A DNA stretch of 64,000 bases from Nitrospira sp. UBA5698 (GCA_002420115.1 DIHK01000066.1:185291-249290); one strand, 5' to 3'; shown: positions 16,464 to 25,894, counted from the first letter of the stretch. A program made the numbers and translations. The notes: generated from the sequence alone by a model not told the origin.

Positions 16464-19400
16464 ATGACCGATACATCCGTGATGCTGACTCTTGAGAAAG
16501 GCCGCACGACTGCCAAGGTGGCGGGCACACGTGTCACCTTCAGTCCTCACCAATGCTTCGCTTTCGACAATGGGCCGGCCGACCTGGTGTGTCTGCGCGC
16601 GCTTGGGGCGCACCTCATGACCTTGCCAGGATTGACGCTGGTTGGCTCGAAGAGATTCATCGACTATCTATTGAAACATGTTTCTGAACTCAAAGCTCAG
16701 GTTATCGGTGTCGTGCAGTATGAAAATCCATCGGAGATGCATCATCCACACGGTCTAGCGAACATCAAGCTTGGTGTGTTGCCCGCCGAAACGCAAACGG
16801 CCTTCCTGTGCGAAACACTAGCGTTTCCGCGCATGCAGATGAGGAAACAGTTGCCTCAATCGGTCACCGTCGTCGATGTCACCATGTTGGCGGATATTGC
16901 GCCTGACGTCATTCCAGCTCGCGCGTGGACGCCCTTGCCGCGCAACATATATCCGATCGAAATTCCGGAGATCCAACTCAGAAAGGGTTTGGATGTAGCC
17001 ATTATCGATTGTCCGTCGCGTAACTTATCTCTGATGCCTAATGGATTGGGATATTTGAACAATGCTCTGAAAAAGACGGCCGTGTCCTTTCAGATTCTCG
17101 ATCTCGATATTATTTCCTATCATCGGTTCCATATTCACCGACTCTTTGACATGGGGGGCAGCATCTCGCTTCCTGGTGACGTGGTGTTGCCGGAGGATCC
17201 GTGGCAGGCAGAGCATTACGACCTATGGACTGCAACGGGGGGAGGGGCTTCCGGCCCGACGGGACGTAATGAAGTGTTGGAGTTCTTCAGGCCGGTTATC
17301 GACGAGGCGATAGCGGCGTTGGTTGCAGCGCGGCCCAAAGTGCTTGGGCTTTCAATCCAAGGATGTAACGAAGCAGCGGCGCGGGAAATCGCGCTCGGCG
17401 TCAGAGCTCAGTTGCCCGATATCACAATTGTTGTGGGCGGGTTCAGTTGCTACAACGCGGACGTCGGCCGCCGCGCATTCCCAGAATGCGACTACATGTG
17501 CATCGGCGAATCTGATCTCACTGCTGGTCCATTATTAGAAGCATTGGCCAAAGGCGAGCGACCTTTCAATCAGCCTGGTGTACTGTCCCGGTTTGATACG
17601 CCCGACTATTCCTATATCCCGGCCCCGATGATTCATAACCTCGATCAGATCGAATTTCCTAAGTACGAGTGGTGTGATCTGAGCGTGTACCGAAACTTTA
17701 ATGACTACCAGCTGACACCAATCATCGCCAGTCGGGGCTGTCGGTGGTCACGCTGTACGTTCTGCGCCGAACGTTTCTACTGGCGGATTCGCTCCAAGGA
17801 AAATTTCGTGGATGAATTGGAATGGTTAGTGGGACAAGGTTGTCATTTATTTATGTTCAACGAAAGCGACCTTGGCGGGATGCCTGAACGCGTAATGGAG
17901 ATTTGTGATGAAATTATCCGCCGTGGGCTTCATCGCAAGGTGAAGCTCACGGGTCAATTGCGCGTCAACAGGAAACAAAACAGAGCTTTCTTCGAAAAAC
18001 TCCGAGAGGCCAACTTTGTTGCGCTTCGTTTCGGTATCGACGCATTTTCTGAGCGCACATTGCGACTACAAATGAAGGGCTATACGGTCGACATGATTAC
18101 CCAGAACCTCAAGGACTGCTGGGAGGTGGGAATCTTCACCGAGGTCAACTGGGTCATTGGGGTTCCTGGGGAAACCGATCGAGACGTTGAAGAGGGGATC
18201 GAACTCATTCTCAAGAACCGTAAATATATCGGCCGCTTGGCGAACATTAATCCTCTCATACTAGTCAACGGCAGCGTCTACTGGATCGACCCAGCTGCTC
18301 ACAATATTGTGCTGAAAGAACCCAAAGAAATAATGTACGAGAAGTATCCGAGAGCCCTTCCAGCGGATCAGTGGCACAGTACCGATCCATATATCGATGC
18401 ACAGGTGCGCAAGGAGCGGTTTGAGCGCATCGTGCTTGCGCTGCATGACGCGGGATTTCACGTCGGAGCGTGGGCCAATCGTGTGATCGAGGACGTCAAA
18501 TTCAATCGTGACAAGGCCAGGACGGGAACATCCGGCACGTCGATCAGTGCCGGTGAATTTGAAATCGCCGGAGTAAACGAACTCGATGTTGTCTCAAACG
18601 ATTCCGAGGAGGAAACGGCGCTGGAAGCCTCAAGCCAACGTGCGCCTATCACGAATCTTTCACCGTCACGCACCGCTAAGCCGTTACCCATGCTTCAGGA
18701 AGCGAATGTGGAATCGGAACATGCAGTGACGCCTGCCGCAGAACCACCGTTATTCGGAGTTGCAGGCCAGGCGCCGCGCATGGTGCGAAAAATGGACACG
18801 CATACGATTATTTTCCACGATGGTTGGTACTACGCCGTTCCCGCCGCATTAGGCAGTGTCGACGTGACAAGTCAAGAATTCCCCACAAGTACAGGAATTC
18901 TCCGGTGCCCGACCGAAGAGGAAGTCGTTGGGGCTATTGAGGAGAGTGCTCGATGGGCGAATTCACGCGGCCATTACGATGATCAGAAAAAGCAGCGAGC
19001 ATCCGGATCGTACCTGCGAGTGGATAGTGTGGGCGAAATGCCTGAATCCGTTAAAATCGCCAACAAGCCGCGTATTTTACGGTTCGGCAAGATGCATATC
19101 GCCGTAGATCAGGACGTTCTAAAGGATCCGTTTAAGCGGAGATCATGGGTTGAAAGAAAATACACAGGTCAAGGAGAAAACAAGCGCAATGTCAGCCTAT
19201 GGCGCCAGATGGTCGAGTTACTACCTGTCTCATTTGAGGAGGAGCTTCGACGTCTTATCCGTCAGGAACGTTTTAACAGGCGGAACGGAGGGCCCCTGAG
19301 CGATCTGCAACTTGCCTGTATGCTGCCGCGCGCAGTCACCGTCGCGTATGTCAAAAAACCGTTGAAGCGTATCGTGCATCTTCTCTCCGGGCAGGGCCTC

Positions 19401-19943
19401 GGCAAAGAACTTCCGACCGGCGTACCGGTAAAGGGAGAAGAGTTCTCCATCCTGTCCGTCGTCACGAAGGACGCTCAACCGGAATTGTTGTGGACCATCG
19501 GTAATTACAACCTCGTGAGATTCGACGGAATGTTCTATGGGGTCCCACATGGGGCTTACGTGGAATGGGATTCTGGTTTAATCGCTTCGATTCCCGGCAT
19601 GCTGGTCGGAGAGACCATTGCGGAAGTGGATGGCGAGATACGGAAACTCAAAGGGGAAGCGAAGACGCTCTCCGTCGCCGTACCTGATGGTCGCTCACAC
19701 GGATCTGAGTTTGCGAAATCGCCTGTCGTACTTCGCACCATGGCGGATGAAGGATACGACGTGATCTCCTATGAGGGCTGGATCTATGGGATGCCGCATG
19801 CTTTAGGACCTATTGATCTGACCGAGATCGATGTCCTTGAGATGCCGGGTGTCATTCGCGACGTATCTCGTGATGCCGTTGAAAATGAAATCCTGGCGAT
19901 CGGCCAGAACAATGTCAGGTCGTGCAGCACCGTTGAAGCATGA
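16464..19943 (+). CDS. 1159-aa B12-binding radical SAM protein with three C-terminal YN-YYAVP modules
   Basis: Residues 1-150 form a domain I do not recognise. Residues of about 170-370 resemble a cobalamin-binding domain (D-V-A-I-I-D-C-P-S, V-L-G-L-S-I-Q-G-C, I-V-V-G-G-F-S-C). A radical SAM core follows with cysteines at 426, 431 and 434 in G-C-R-W-S-R-C-T-F-C, which is CX4CX2C and not the usual CX3CX2C. After about residue 680 there is a low-complexity linker, then three modules of the YN-YYAVP type and a basic helical stretch between them. GAGGTGAGCG precedes ATG 16464. It overlaps the next SDR gene by 4 bases, so the two are probably translated together. The substrate is unknown; a glycan or its lipid carrier is likely from context. 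Confidence 0.8.
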   Translation: MTDTSVMLTLEKGRTTAKVAGTRVTFSPHQCFAFDNGPADLVCLRALGAHLMTLPGLTLVGSKRFIDYLLKHVSELKAQVIGVVQYENPSEMHHPHGLANIKLGVLPAETQTAFLCETLAFPRMQMRKQLPQSVTVVDVTMLADIAPDVIPARAWTPLPRNIYPIEIPEIQLRKGLDVAIIDCPSRNLSLMPNGLGYLNNALKKTAVSFQILDLDIISYHRFHIHRLFDMGGSISLPGDVVLPEDPWQAEHYDLWTATGGGASGPTGRNEVLEFFRPVIDEAIAALVAARPKVLGLSIQGCNEAAAREIALGVRAQLPDITIVVGGFSCYNADVGRRAFPECDYMCIGESDLTAGPLLEALAKGERPFNQPGVLSRFDTPDYSYIPAPMIHNLDQIEFPKYEWCDLSVYRNFNDYQLTPIIASRGCRWSRCTFCAERFYWRIRSKENFVDELEWLVGQGCHLFMFNESDLGGMPERVMEICDEIIRRGLHRKVKLTGQLRVNRKQNRAFFEKLREANFVALRFGIDAFSERTLRLQMKGYTVDMITQNLKDCWEVGIFTEVNWVIGVPGETDRDVEEGIELILKNRKYIGRLANINPLILVNGSVYWIDPAAHNIVLKEPKEIMYEKYPRALPADQWHSTDPYIDAQVRKERFERIVLALHDAGFHVGAWANRVIEDVKFNRDKARTGTSGTSISAGEFEIAGVNELDVVSNDSEEETALEASSQRAPITNLSPSRTAKPLPMLQEANVESEHAVTPAAEPPLFGVAGQAPRMVRKMDTHTIIFHDGWYYAVPAALGSVDVTSQEFPTSTGILRCPTEEEVVGAIEESARWANSRGHYDDQKKQRASGSYLRVDSVGEMPESVKIANKPRILRFGKMHIAVDQDVLKDPFKRRSWVERKYTGQGENKRNVSLWRQMVELLPVSFEEELRRLIRQERFNRRNGGPLSDLQLACMLPRAVTVAYVKKPLKRIVHLLSGQGLGKELPTGVPVKGEEFSILSVVTKDAQPELLWTIGNYNLVRFDGMFYGVPHGAYVEWDSGLIASIPGMLVGETIAEVDGEIRKLKGEAKTLSVAVPDGRSHGSEFAKSPVVLRTMADEGYDVISYEGWIYGMPHALGPIDLTEIDVLEMPGVIRDVSRDAVENEILAIGQNNVRSCSTVEA
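18778..19910 (+). other. Copies 2-4 of the shared YN-YYAVP module within the radical SAM protein
   Basis: Three units lie at about 18778-18950 (T-I-I-F-H-D-G-W-Y-Y-A-V-P), 19486-19650 (Y-N-L-V-R-F-D-G-M-F-Y-G-V-P) and 19738-19910 (Y-D-V-I-S-Y-E-G-W-I-Y-G-M-P). The first and third continue with L-G-S/P-V/I-D-V/L-T. They are separated by non-homologous spacers, which argues for a mobile protein module. Confidence 0.7.
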
Positions 19944-20812
19944 GGTTGTTCCAAAAAAGCGTTGCAACGCCAGGGATCTTAGAGAACGTCCAGCCGGCTT
20001 CTTGGCGGGAACATCGTTTCGGTTTGCCGAAAGCAAGATGGGAGCGGCTCCAAGGGAAGGATTTTTGGATCACCGGTGCAGGTACCGGATATGGACGGTG
20101 CATTGCATTGGCTCTTGCTGCTGCAGGATCTCGGGTTTTTATTTCCGGAAGACGAATTGAGAAATTGCGTGAAACGGTGGGTGAGGGTGCCGAACTTGGC
20201 ATCGATGTCAGGCGTTGTATCGCTGTCCCGGTGGATATTAAGTCGGAGGAGGATCTTACCCGTGCGGTGAGACATATTCAGCTTGTTACCCCGAGTCTCT
20301 ATGGATTGGTCAACAGCGCCGCTCTTCCTCAACCGTCGGAGACAGCATTCCCGCTCACCGGCCAAAGTGTGGCTGCCTGGACTGATGTCCTGACCACAAA
20401 CGTGACAGGATCTTGGTTGACCTGTAAGGCGGCCATGCCGCTTTTAGGTAATGGAGAGGGGTTTCGTGTCCTCTTTCTCTCTTCATTTGCGGGCTGGGCC
20501 TCGACGCCGGGTTTTGGCCCGTACAATATCAGTAAGTCGGCAGTTAATACGCTGGGGGCATCCTTTGCTGCTGAGTGTGCCATGAGATACCCGGAGAAAG
20601 ACGTTCAGATCAACGTACTGGTGCCTGGCGAAGCACGTACTGAAATGAATCAGGGATCGATGGAAAGTCCTTACGCAGTGGTCAGCATGGTACTGGTTTT
20701 ACTGTCTCATCCGCCCGGAGGTCCCAACGGGTATTTTTTTAATCGAGATGGGCAACATCTCGCATTCGCCTATACTCCACCGTATTCTCAGCCGCTCTTG
20801 TCAATGCACTGA
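19940..20812 (+). CDS. Classical SDR family oxidoreductase
   Basis: The 290-residue protein has the classical SDR cofactor motif I-T-G-A-G-T-G-Y-G at about residue 46, a G-L-V-N-S-A-A strand in place of N-N-A-G, and the catalytic S-S-F-A-G-W ... Y-N-I-S-K. An unusual N-terminal extension of about 40 residues precedes the Rossmann fold. The start overlaps the radical SAM stop by 4 bases and its stop overlaps the next start, so it belongs to a translationally coupled trio. Closest functional styles are 3-ketoacyl or sugar-alcohol dehydrogenases; a sugar-nucleotide or glycan keto group is a reasonable substrate in this setting. Confidence 0.85.
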   Translation: MRLFQKSVATPGILENVQPASWREHRFGLPKARWERLQGKDFWITGAGTGYGRCIALALAAAGSRVFISGRRIEKLRETVGEGAELGIDVRRCIAVPVDIKSEEDLTRAVRHIQLVTPSLYGLVNSAALPQPSETAFPLTGQSVAAWTDVLTTNVTGSWLTCKAAMPLLGNGEGFRVLFLSSFAGWASTPGFGPYNISKSAVNTLGASFAAECAMRYPEKDVQINVLVPGEARTEMNQGSMESPYAVVSMVLVLLSHPPGGPNGYFFNRDGQHLAFAYTPPYSQPLLSMH

Positions 20813-23040
20813 TGTCTGGTCCCTTCCTACACGTCGCGATTCCTTGGAGTCTTAGCCACTACATCCCGTTGGACGGTTTTCATCCGCTCTACCGGGCTTT
20901 GTTCGATCATGCTCCGGATGATATCAGGCTGTTTGCTTGGGATAACGTCAAGCTGTATCGTAAGTTCCAGGATGAGGCGGCCATACGCAAGGTGTTCGTA
21001 GAGAAATCAAAGGTGGAAGGGCATCGACATGGTCGACTTCACGGGAAGTCTATTGCAAAGAGATATCAAGATTATTTTTGGCCTCCCGATCAGATTCTGA
21101 CGTCCGTTCTGGAGGGCGACCTTGAATTTCATCATACCGCTCCATTTCCTTCTCTCAAACGACCCTTCGTCTTTCACTGCGAGTCGTTTGTGCCGGTCTT
21201 ATTCCCCCTTGCTCACCAAGGTCAGGACAATGTTGAAAACCTGGAAGAACTGAGAGATCATTATCGGAGTATTTTTGCCAATCCCCTGTGCCTCGGTATC
21301 TTTTCCCATGTGCCGGATACGCTTCGTGCGCTTAGCGCGTTCTTGTCAGACCCAACCGTCGATAGGAAGCTGTTTTCTTCAAGAACGGGATTATCCAGCG
21401 AAGCGTTCTCAATACAGGAACCAGGGCAAAAGCCGTCGCTTTCGAGACCGCGGTTCTTGTTTATCAATTCTGCCAACCAGAATTCGGTGAACTTTTTTCA
21501 TCGGGGGGGGCATCTCGTCTTACGTTTCTGGAAAGCACTTGTGGACGATGGTCGAGACGGCCTACTGATGCTTCGGTGCGCAATGCCGCCCGAGAACGAG
21601 TTGCGTGAATATGGAGTGGATGTGTCATGGGTCAAAAATGAGATCGGTCGGAGCATTATCCTGGATCAAGGCTACTTGGCTAGTTACGAAATAAAATCTC
21701 TGATGGAGAGCGCGCATTTCTTTCTGCTGCCCAGTATGTCGCTGCACTCTACCTCGATCATGGAGGCGATGGCGACGGGAACGATTCCTGTCGTGTCCGA
21801 CGTTGTGGGCACCTCAGTGTATGTCACTGATGAAGATACTGGGATTATTTTGCACGGCGCGCGGACAGAAGTGTGGCCGAGACAGGGGAGAACTGATCTT
21901 TTGTTGGACCGATACGGGCGATCGCAGAGGGTCGACAATTTCCTTGTTGAGCAAATGACCAGCCGTGCATTTGCTTCGCTGGATGACCCCGATCTCTATT
22001 GGGATATGCATCGACGGGCGTTTGCAGGTGCCCAAGAACGGTTTTCGGGACAGAGTTTTGCCCAAGAGTTCTGGAACTCGGTCTCGGGTTTGTATGCGCA
22101 GTTCCAATCGTCGGTTGGTGCTGGAAGGCGGGGATCTGATCTCCCGGAGCATTCATTGAGGGAATGTACGATTCAGCGTGGAGGCTGGGCGGGAATGTTT
22201 GAGAGTCCTTCGCAGCCGATGTTACGGATCAAGACAGAGTTCGGCGCCGTATGGGAAATGGGCGGCGCTATGATCCACATCTACGGGAATCCTCGCATCG
22301 AATTAAATGACTGGTCCGTGTTGGCTCAATATTATAAAGTCGGTGTTCCGCAAGGGACTTATGCCGCTACTTTAGAAGAGCTGCAAGGGAAATACCTTCA
22401 CCCGCTTGGTGGGCATCGAGAAGGAGTTCGACGTAAGTTGGTTCGAGCAATTTCAAAAATGCTCAGGCCGTTTCCCTCTTTGTATCATTATGCGGCCCGG
22501 GTTCTGGCGGTTTATCGGCGGCATGGAGGGCTCAAGTTTGCCAGGTCACCAATAGAACCAGAAATCGAGCTCGTACGTCAGGGAGTCAACGGATACAATA
22601 TTATACGTCATCGTGATCGGTACTATGCCATCCTCCAGTGCGAAGGGGAATTTTCTCCAGAAATGGCCGAGGCCGGTGGCTATTCGTTATGTTATCGGGG
22701 CCATTCTGTCGAGGAGGTGCTTAGAATTATCGCTGCAAGTGCCCTGGCATTGAGGTCGCTCCCCAGCGAGGGATGTGACGAACCTCCTCAAGTCATTGTG
22801 GAGGGCTTCCATCATTTCAATATAGTCCGCCAAGGCAATGAATTTTATGCCGTTGTGCAAAGCAAGAATGAATGTGCACGACCAAATTTACTCTCAAAAC
22901 AGTATGCGCCATCTTTTTCAGGCTTTTCTCTTGAAGAAGTCCAACGCAAGATCCTGAAGGAAGTAACTGCCAACCCGTGGCCTCAAGCCTGGAATAGTTC
23001 GGTTGATTCTGTTGAAGTGGCGAGACGAGGCACCCGCTGA
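20812..23040 (+). CDS. Large GT-B glycosyltransferase with C-terminal YN-YYAVP modules
   Basis: The protein has 742 residues. Residues of about 1-430 look like a GT-B transferase. The donor-binding half contains F-L-L-P-S-M-S-L-H-S-T-S-I-M-E-A-M-A-T-G-T-I-P-V-V, with the E-x7-E-like GT4 pattern partly kept. After about residue 450 come a spacer with a degenerate unit and two YN-YYAVP modules near residues 590 and 665. It starts at ATG 20812 inside the SDR stop (TGATG). The fused modules link it to the radical SAM and GT2 proteins upstream and suggest a common partner or substrate. The sugar transferred is unknown. Confidence 0.75.
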   Translation: MSGPFLHVAIPWSLSHYIPLDGFHPLYRALFDHAPDDIRLFAWDNVKLYRKFQDEAAIRKVFVEKSKVEGHRHGRLHGKSIAKRYQDYFWPPDQILTSVLEGDLEFHHTAPFPSLKRPFVFHCESFVPVLFPLAHQGQDNVENLEELRDHYRSIFANPLCLGIFSHVPDTLRALSAFLSDPTVDRKLFSSRTGLSSEAFSIQEPGQKPSLSRPRFLFINSANQNSVNFFHRGGHLVLRFWKALVDDGRDGLLMLRCAMPPENELREYGVDVSWVKNEIGRSIILDQGYLASYEIKSLMESAHFFLLPSMSLHSTSIMEAMATGTIPVVSDVVGTSVYVTDEDTGIILHGARTEVWPRQGRTDLLLDRYGRSQRVDNFLVEQMTSRAFASLDDPDLYWDMHRRAFAGAQERFSGQSFAQEFWNSVSGLYAQFQSSVGAGRRGSDLPEHSLRECTIQRGGWAGMFESPSQPMLRIKTEFGAVWEMGGAMIHIYGNPRIELNDWSVLAQYYKVGVPQGTYAATLEELQGKYLHPLGGHREGVRRKLVRAISKMLRPFPSLYHYAARVLAVYRRHGGLKFARSPIEPEIELVRQGVNGYNIIRHRDRYYAILQCEGEFSPEMAEAGGYSLCYRGHSVEEVLRIIAASALALRSLPSEGCDEPPQVIVEGFHHFNIVRQGNEFYAVVQSKNECARPNLLSKQYAPSFSGFSLEEVQRKILKEVTANPWPQAWNSSVDSVEVARRGTR
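22561..22950 (+). other. Copies 5 and 6 of the shared YN-YYAVP module
   Basis: Two units lie at about 22561-22740 (Y-N-I-I-R-H-R-D-R-Y-Y-A-I-L) and 22785-22950 (F-N-I-V-R-Q-G-N-E-F-Y-A-V-V). Each ends in a G-x-S-x-E-E-V helix. In these copies the final proline of the motif is replaced by Leu or Val followed by Gln. Confidence 0.65.
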
Positions 23041-23999
23041 AGAAGCCTTCCGTCCATTGTTGGGTCTACAATCATCAGCTGTACGGAATCAGTGACCAAG
23101 TCAGCTTTGTGGTCACCGCCTTCCGGCAGCACGGCTATCCGGTATCCGTCGGGAGACGGCCACGCCGTTCGTCTTTGAATGTCGTCATTGAGGGTTTCCA
23201 TTCGGAAAACAGCAGAGATGTGTTGCTGAACTTTTGTCGATCAACAGGGAAACGAGTCGCAGTGATCATGACCGAGCATTTGGATTTTCAGCATGGCCAG
23301 ATCTATTTCCACGGAGCTCCGCTTGGCAGTCGCAACGATTACATGCATTCGACGACAATCCTGACGCGGATGAAGCATCTATTGGAGTGTTTGCCCTATC
23401 TCCGTTGCTTCTTCGTCTTGGGAGATCTGCCTGAATTGCGAAATATATCGACCATGTTGCCGGGTATTGATGTGTGTGCCATCCCGTTTCCTACCCTTGA
23501 AGACAGTCCATGCGAATCCCTCAGCACTTCTGATACCGTTCACGACCTTGTGTTCACAGGAGCCGTGACGGAATATCGCGCCAAGCTGCTTGCGCTGTTA
23601 GAGGAAGCGGGGATATCAGTGGTCTGCCCCCGGAGGTTTGTGTCGAGGAATCACCGCAACGCAATCAATAGGTTTGGAAAGATAATCCTAAATATTCCTC
23701 AGCGTGAAGGATGGCAGTGGTTATCGTTGATGCGGATCATTGCAGGGCTTCAGACTGGTCGGGCCACAATTTCGCTGGGAACACAGGATACTTCTCATAT
23801 AGCCTCCTGCTGTACTCAGCTGGATATTCGGGAAGACGACTGGGTGAGTAAGGTCAAGGAGTGTATCGGTGACTGGAAGTCCCTCTATGTTAGAGACCTT
23901 TTGAGCTATTCCGCCATGACTCAGAGGTTTCAACAGGAGAGACCTTTCCCCCATTATATCTTTGAATATTGGAGTGTAACGGATCGGGTCTGTCACTAG
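23037..23999 (+). CDS. Probable GT-B glycosyltransferase, CgeB-like
   Basis: The frame continues upstream of GTG 23109 with a sensible protein sequence (V-H-C-W-V-Y-N-H-Q-L-Y-G-I-S-D-Q-V), so translation probably begins earlier. The best site is CTG 23037, which overlaps the preceding stop and has GACGAGG 7 bases before it. No ATG, GTG or TTG exists in that extension. The domain pattern (N-terminal Rossmann half, a short L-V-F-T-G-A-V-T-E-Y-R hinge, an L-N-I-P-Q-R-E-G-W-Q strand and a C-terminal D-D-W helix) resembles spore-maturation CgeB-like glycosyltransferases, but the match is weak. Function in glycan assembly is inferred from its neighbours. Confidence 0.55.
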   Translation: MKKPSVHCWVYNHQLYGISDQVSFVVTAFRQHGYPVSVGRRPRRSSLNVVIEGFHSENSRDVLLNFCRSTGKRVAVIMTEHLDFQHGQIYFHGAPLGSRNDYMHSTTILTRMKHLLECLPYLRCFFVLGDLPELRNISTMLPGIDVCAIPFPTLEDSPCESLSTSDTVHDLVFTGAVTEYRAKLLALLEEAGISVVCPRRFVSRNHRNAINRFGKIILNIPQREGWQWLSLMRIIAGLQTGRATISLGTQDTSHIASCCTQLDIREDDWVSKVKECIGDWKSLYVRDLLSYSAMTQRFQQERPFPHYIFEYWSVTDRVCH

Positions 24000-24291
24000 A
24001 ACTTTTGTCTTCCTCTGTTCACAAAAGCAGCAACAAGTATCTTGCCACTATCGCTCGACGGATCCTTCCAGTATCTGAAATGAAGCGGGCATTGCAGTCT
24101 CTATACGGATTCCATATAGAAGAAGCGCAGCATGATGAGAAGTGGTGCGGATCATGAACCTCATGATATCAACAGATAAGGCGAGTGCATTCGGCCGGAA
24201 CGCACAGCTCCCATCTTGTATGCTTGGCAGAAAAACAAGGATAAGGGCATACTTGGCAAGACGAGCGTGAGTTGCAAACAGTAGCGATGAC
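24000..24291 (+). other. 292-bp intergenic stretch, no recognisable gene
   Basis: Short frames here do not resemble known proteins and I see no clear terminator or promoter. It separates the CgeB-like gene from the DUF268 gene and breaks the tight spacing seen before and after. Confidence 0.5.
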
Positions 24292-25146
24292 TTGCCCGCT
24301 AGAGATGTTGACGCCATCCGATTCATGTGCCGAATCGGACAGGATGTTCAGCGCAGTAACCGCTCTACCTATGAGAGTTTCATCTTGAGGACTCTTTTCC
24401 GAAACAGCGTCATTGCGAGGTGGGGTTCGGCTTTTCTGAGCCCACACTTCTTAACAACCGTCGGAGCATTGCCGCGCTATCTTTTGGATTGGGGTGCTTA
24501 CAACAGAGCCGCGCCTCAAGCGATCTCTTTCCGTGATTCCTATCCATGCCTTGCTGACCGTGTCCTCACCACACCGTTCGACCCGCACTATTTTTTTCAG
24601 GCTGCATGGCTTGCTCGGCGGTTGTGCCGCACGACACCTTCTTTGCACGTTGACGTTGGTTCGAGCGTCATGATGCTCAATGTGCTAAGTGCCGGTACAA
24701 GCATTGTCTTTGTGGATTACCGTCCGCTGAAGGTTCAACTCTCAAACTTCAGCCCGCTTGGTGGAGACATCGTTCGACTGCCATTTCAGACCGGAAGCAT
24801 CACATCATTGTCATGTCTTCATGTGCTCGAGCATGTGGGCCTCGGTCGATACGGCGACCCGATAGATCCCCTCGGAAGCCAACTCGCGGCGGCAGAGCTT
24901 CAGCGTGTGCTCGCGACCGGTGGGAGGCTGTTTCTGTCGGTACCGGTCGGCCGTGAGCGGGTCTGCTTTAATGCACATCGGGTGTTTGAACCGAGCAGGG
25001 TTCCTAAGCTCTTTCAAGGATTAGAGCTTCAGTCGTTCTCTCTTGTCGACGATGCTGGGCGGTTTCACGAGGAGATCTCACCTGAAACAGGGGATCATCT
25101 TGACTATGGGTGCGGTTGCTTTGAGTTGGTGAAGGTGCGTGAATAG
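24292..25146 (+). CDS. DUF268 family protein, methyltransferase-like
   Basis: The protein of about 284 residues matches the DUF268 family in its core: D-R-V-L-T-T-P-F-D-P-H-Y-F-F-Q-A-A-W-L-A-R-R, then L-H-V-D-V-G-S-S, V-F-V-D-Y-R-P-L, and S-C-L-H-V-L-E-H-V-G-L-G-R-Y-G-D-P. This order mirrors a class I SAM-dependent methyltransferase fold, with a glycine-poor motif I followed by an acidic motif II. Family members often sit in polysaccharide loci, but their reaction is not established. The start is TTG 24292 or ATG 24325. It overlaps the next methyltransferase by 8 bases, so the two are probably co-translated. Confidence 0.75.
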   Translation: MPARDVDAIRFMCRIGQDVQRSNRSTYESFILRTLFRNSVIARWGSAFLSPHFLTTVGALPRYLLDWGAYNRAAPQAISFRDSYPCLADRVLTTPFDPHYFFQAAWLARRLCRTTPSLHVDVGSSVMMLNVLSAGTSIVFVDYRPLKVQLSNFSPLGGDIVRLPFQTGSITSLSCLHVLEHVGLGRYGDPIDPLGSQLAAAELQRVLATGGRLFLSVPVGRERVCFNAHRVFEPSRVPKLFQGLELQSFSLVDDAGRFHEEISPETGDHLDYGCGCFELVKVRE

Positions 25147-25894
25147 GGGACTACGGGCCTGGCTGGCTCAGAGTGAGTTGTTTGCCTATAACGTTGTGCG
25201 GCGTGATCGTTGGATTGCGCGACAGGCGTCGCTTGTGCCGAGTGGGACGAAAGTCCTGGATGTCGGGGCAGGCTCCTGCCCCTATCGTGCGTTGTTCGCA
25301 CATTGCGACTATCGCACTCAGGATCTTGCGCCGTTGCGAGGTGACCAGCTTCGAGATGGAGGTTATGGGGTACTTGACTTCGTGTCGGATGTGACGGCTA
25401 TCCCAGTCCCTGACGGTAGCTTTGGCTTGGTGCTTTGTACGGAAGTGCTGGAGCATCATCCGGAACCTATCCGGGTAGTTCATGAACTGGCGAGGATTCT
25501 TCAGCCTGGCGGAATACTCGTTCTCACTGCGCCGCTCGGGTCCGGAATTCATCAAGACCCCTACCATTATTACGGTGGCTATACCCCCTGGTGGTACCGG
25601 CGCTTTCTCATGGCTGCCGGGTTTGAGCAGATTGAGATTGAGGCGAACGAAGGGTCGTTCAGATTTTTTGGGCAAGAATCCTTACGGTTCATTCAAACGA
25701 CCAGTCCGTGGAGTACGAGTCTGCCAGGGAAGGTTCGACTCCTGTGGTTTCCGATGTGGATGGTACTGGCTCCTCTCCTTGGGTTGATCATCCCCGTATT
25801 GTGCAAGTGGCTGGATCAGTTCGACCGCGAACGGCGCTTCACCGTTGGCTATCATGTCACGGCGCGGCGTGCCACTGCGGGCTCTTCACGGTAG
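25139..25894 (+). CDS. Class I SAM-dependent methyltransferase
   Basis: The 251-residue protein carries the SAM motif V-L-D-V-G-A-G-S-C-P-Y at about residue 38, the post-motif P-V-P-D-G-S-F-G-L-V-L-C-T-E-V-L-E-H and the later L-A-R-I-L-Q-P-G-G. These are standard for the Methyltransf_11 group. A C-terminal hydrophobic segment (L-L-W-F-P-M-W-M-V-L-A-P-L-L-G-L-I-I) may anchor it to the membrane. It starts at GTG 25139 within the DUF268 gene. In an ABC-dependent O-antigen locus a methyltransferase can cap the chain; that is a possibility here. Confidence 0.82.
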   Translation: MNRGLRAWLAQSELFAYNVVRRDRWIARQASLVPSGTKVLDVGAGSCPYRALFAHCDYRTQDLAPLRGDQLRDGGYGVLDFVSDVTAIPVPDGSFGLVLCTEVLEHHPEPIRVVHELARILQPGGILVLTAPLGSGIHQDPYHYYGGYTPWWYRRFLMAAGFEQIEIEANEGSFRFFGQESLRFIQTTSPWSTSLPGKVRLLWFPMWMVLAPLLGLIIPVLCKWLDQFDRERRFTVGYHVTARRATAGSSR

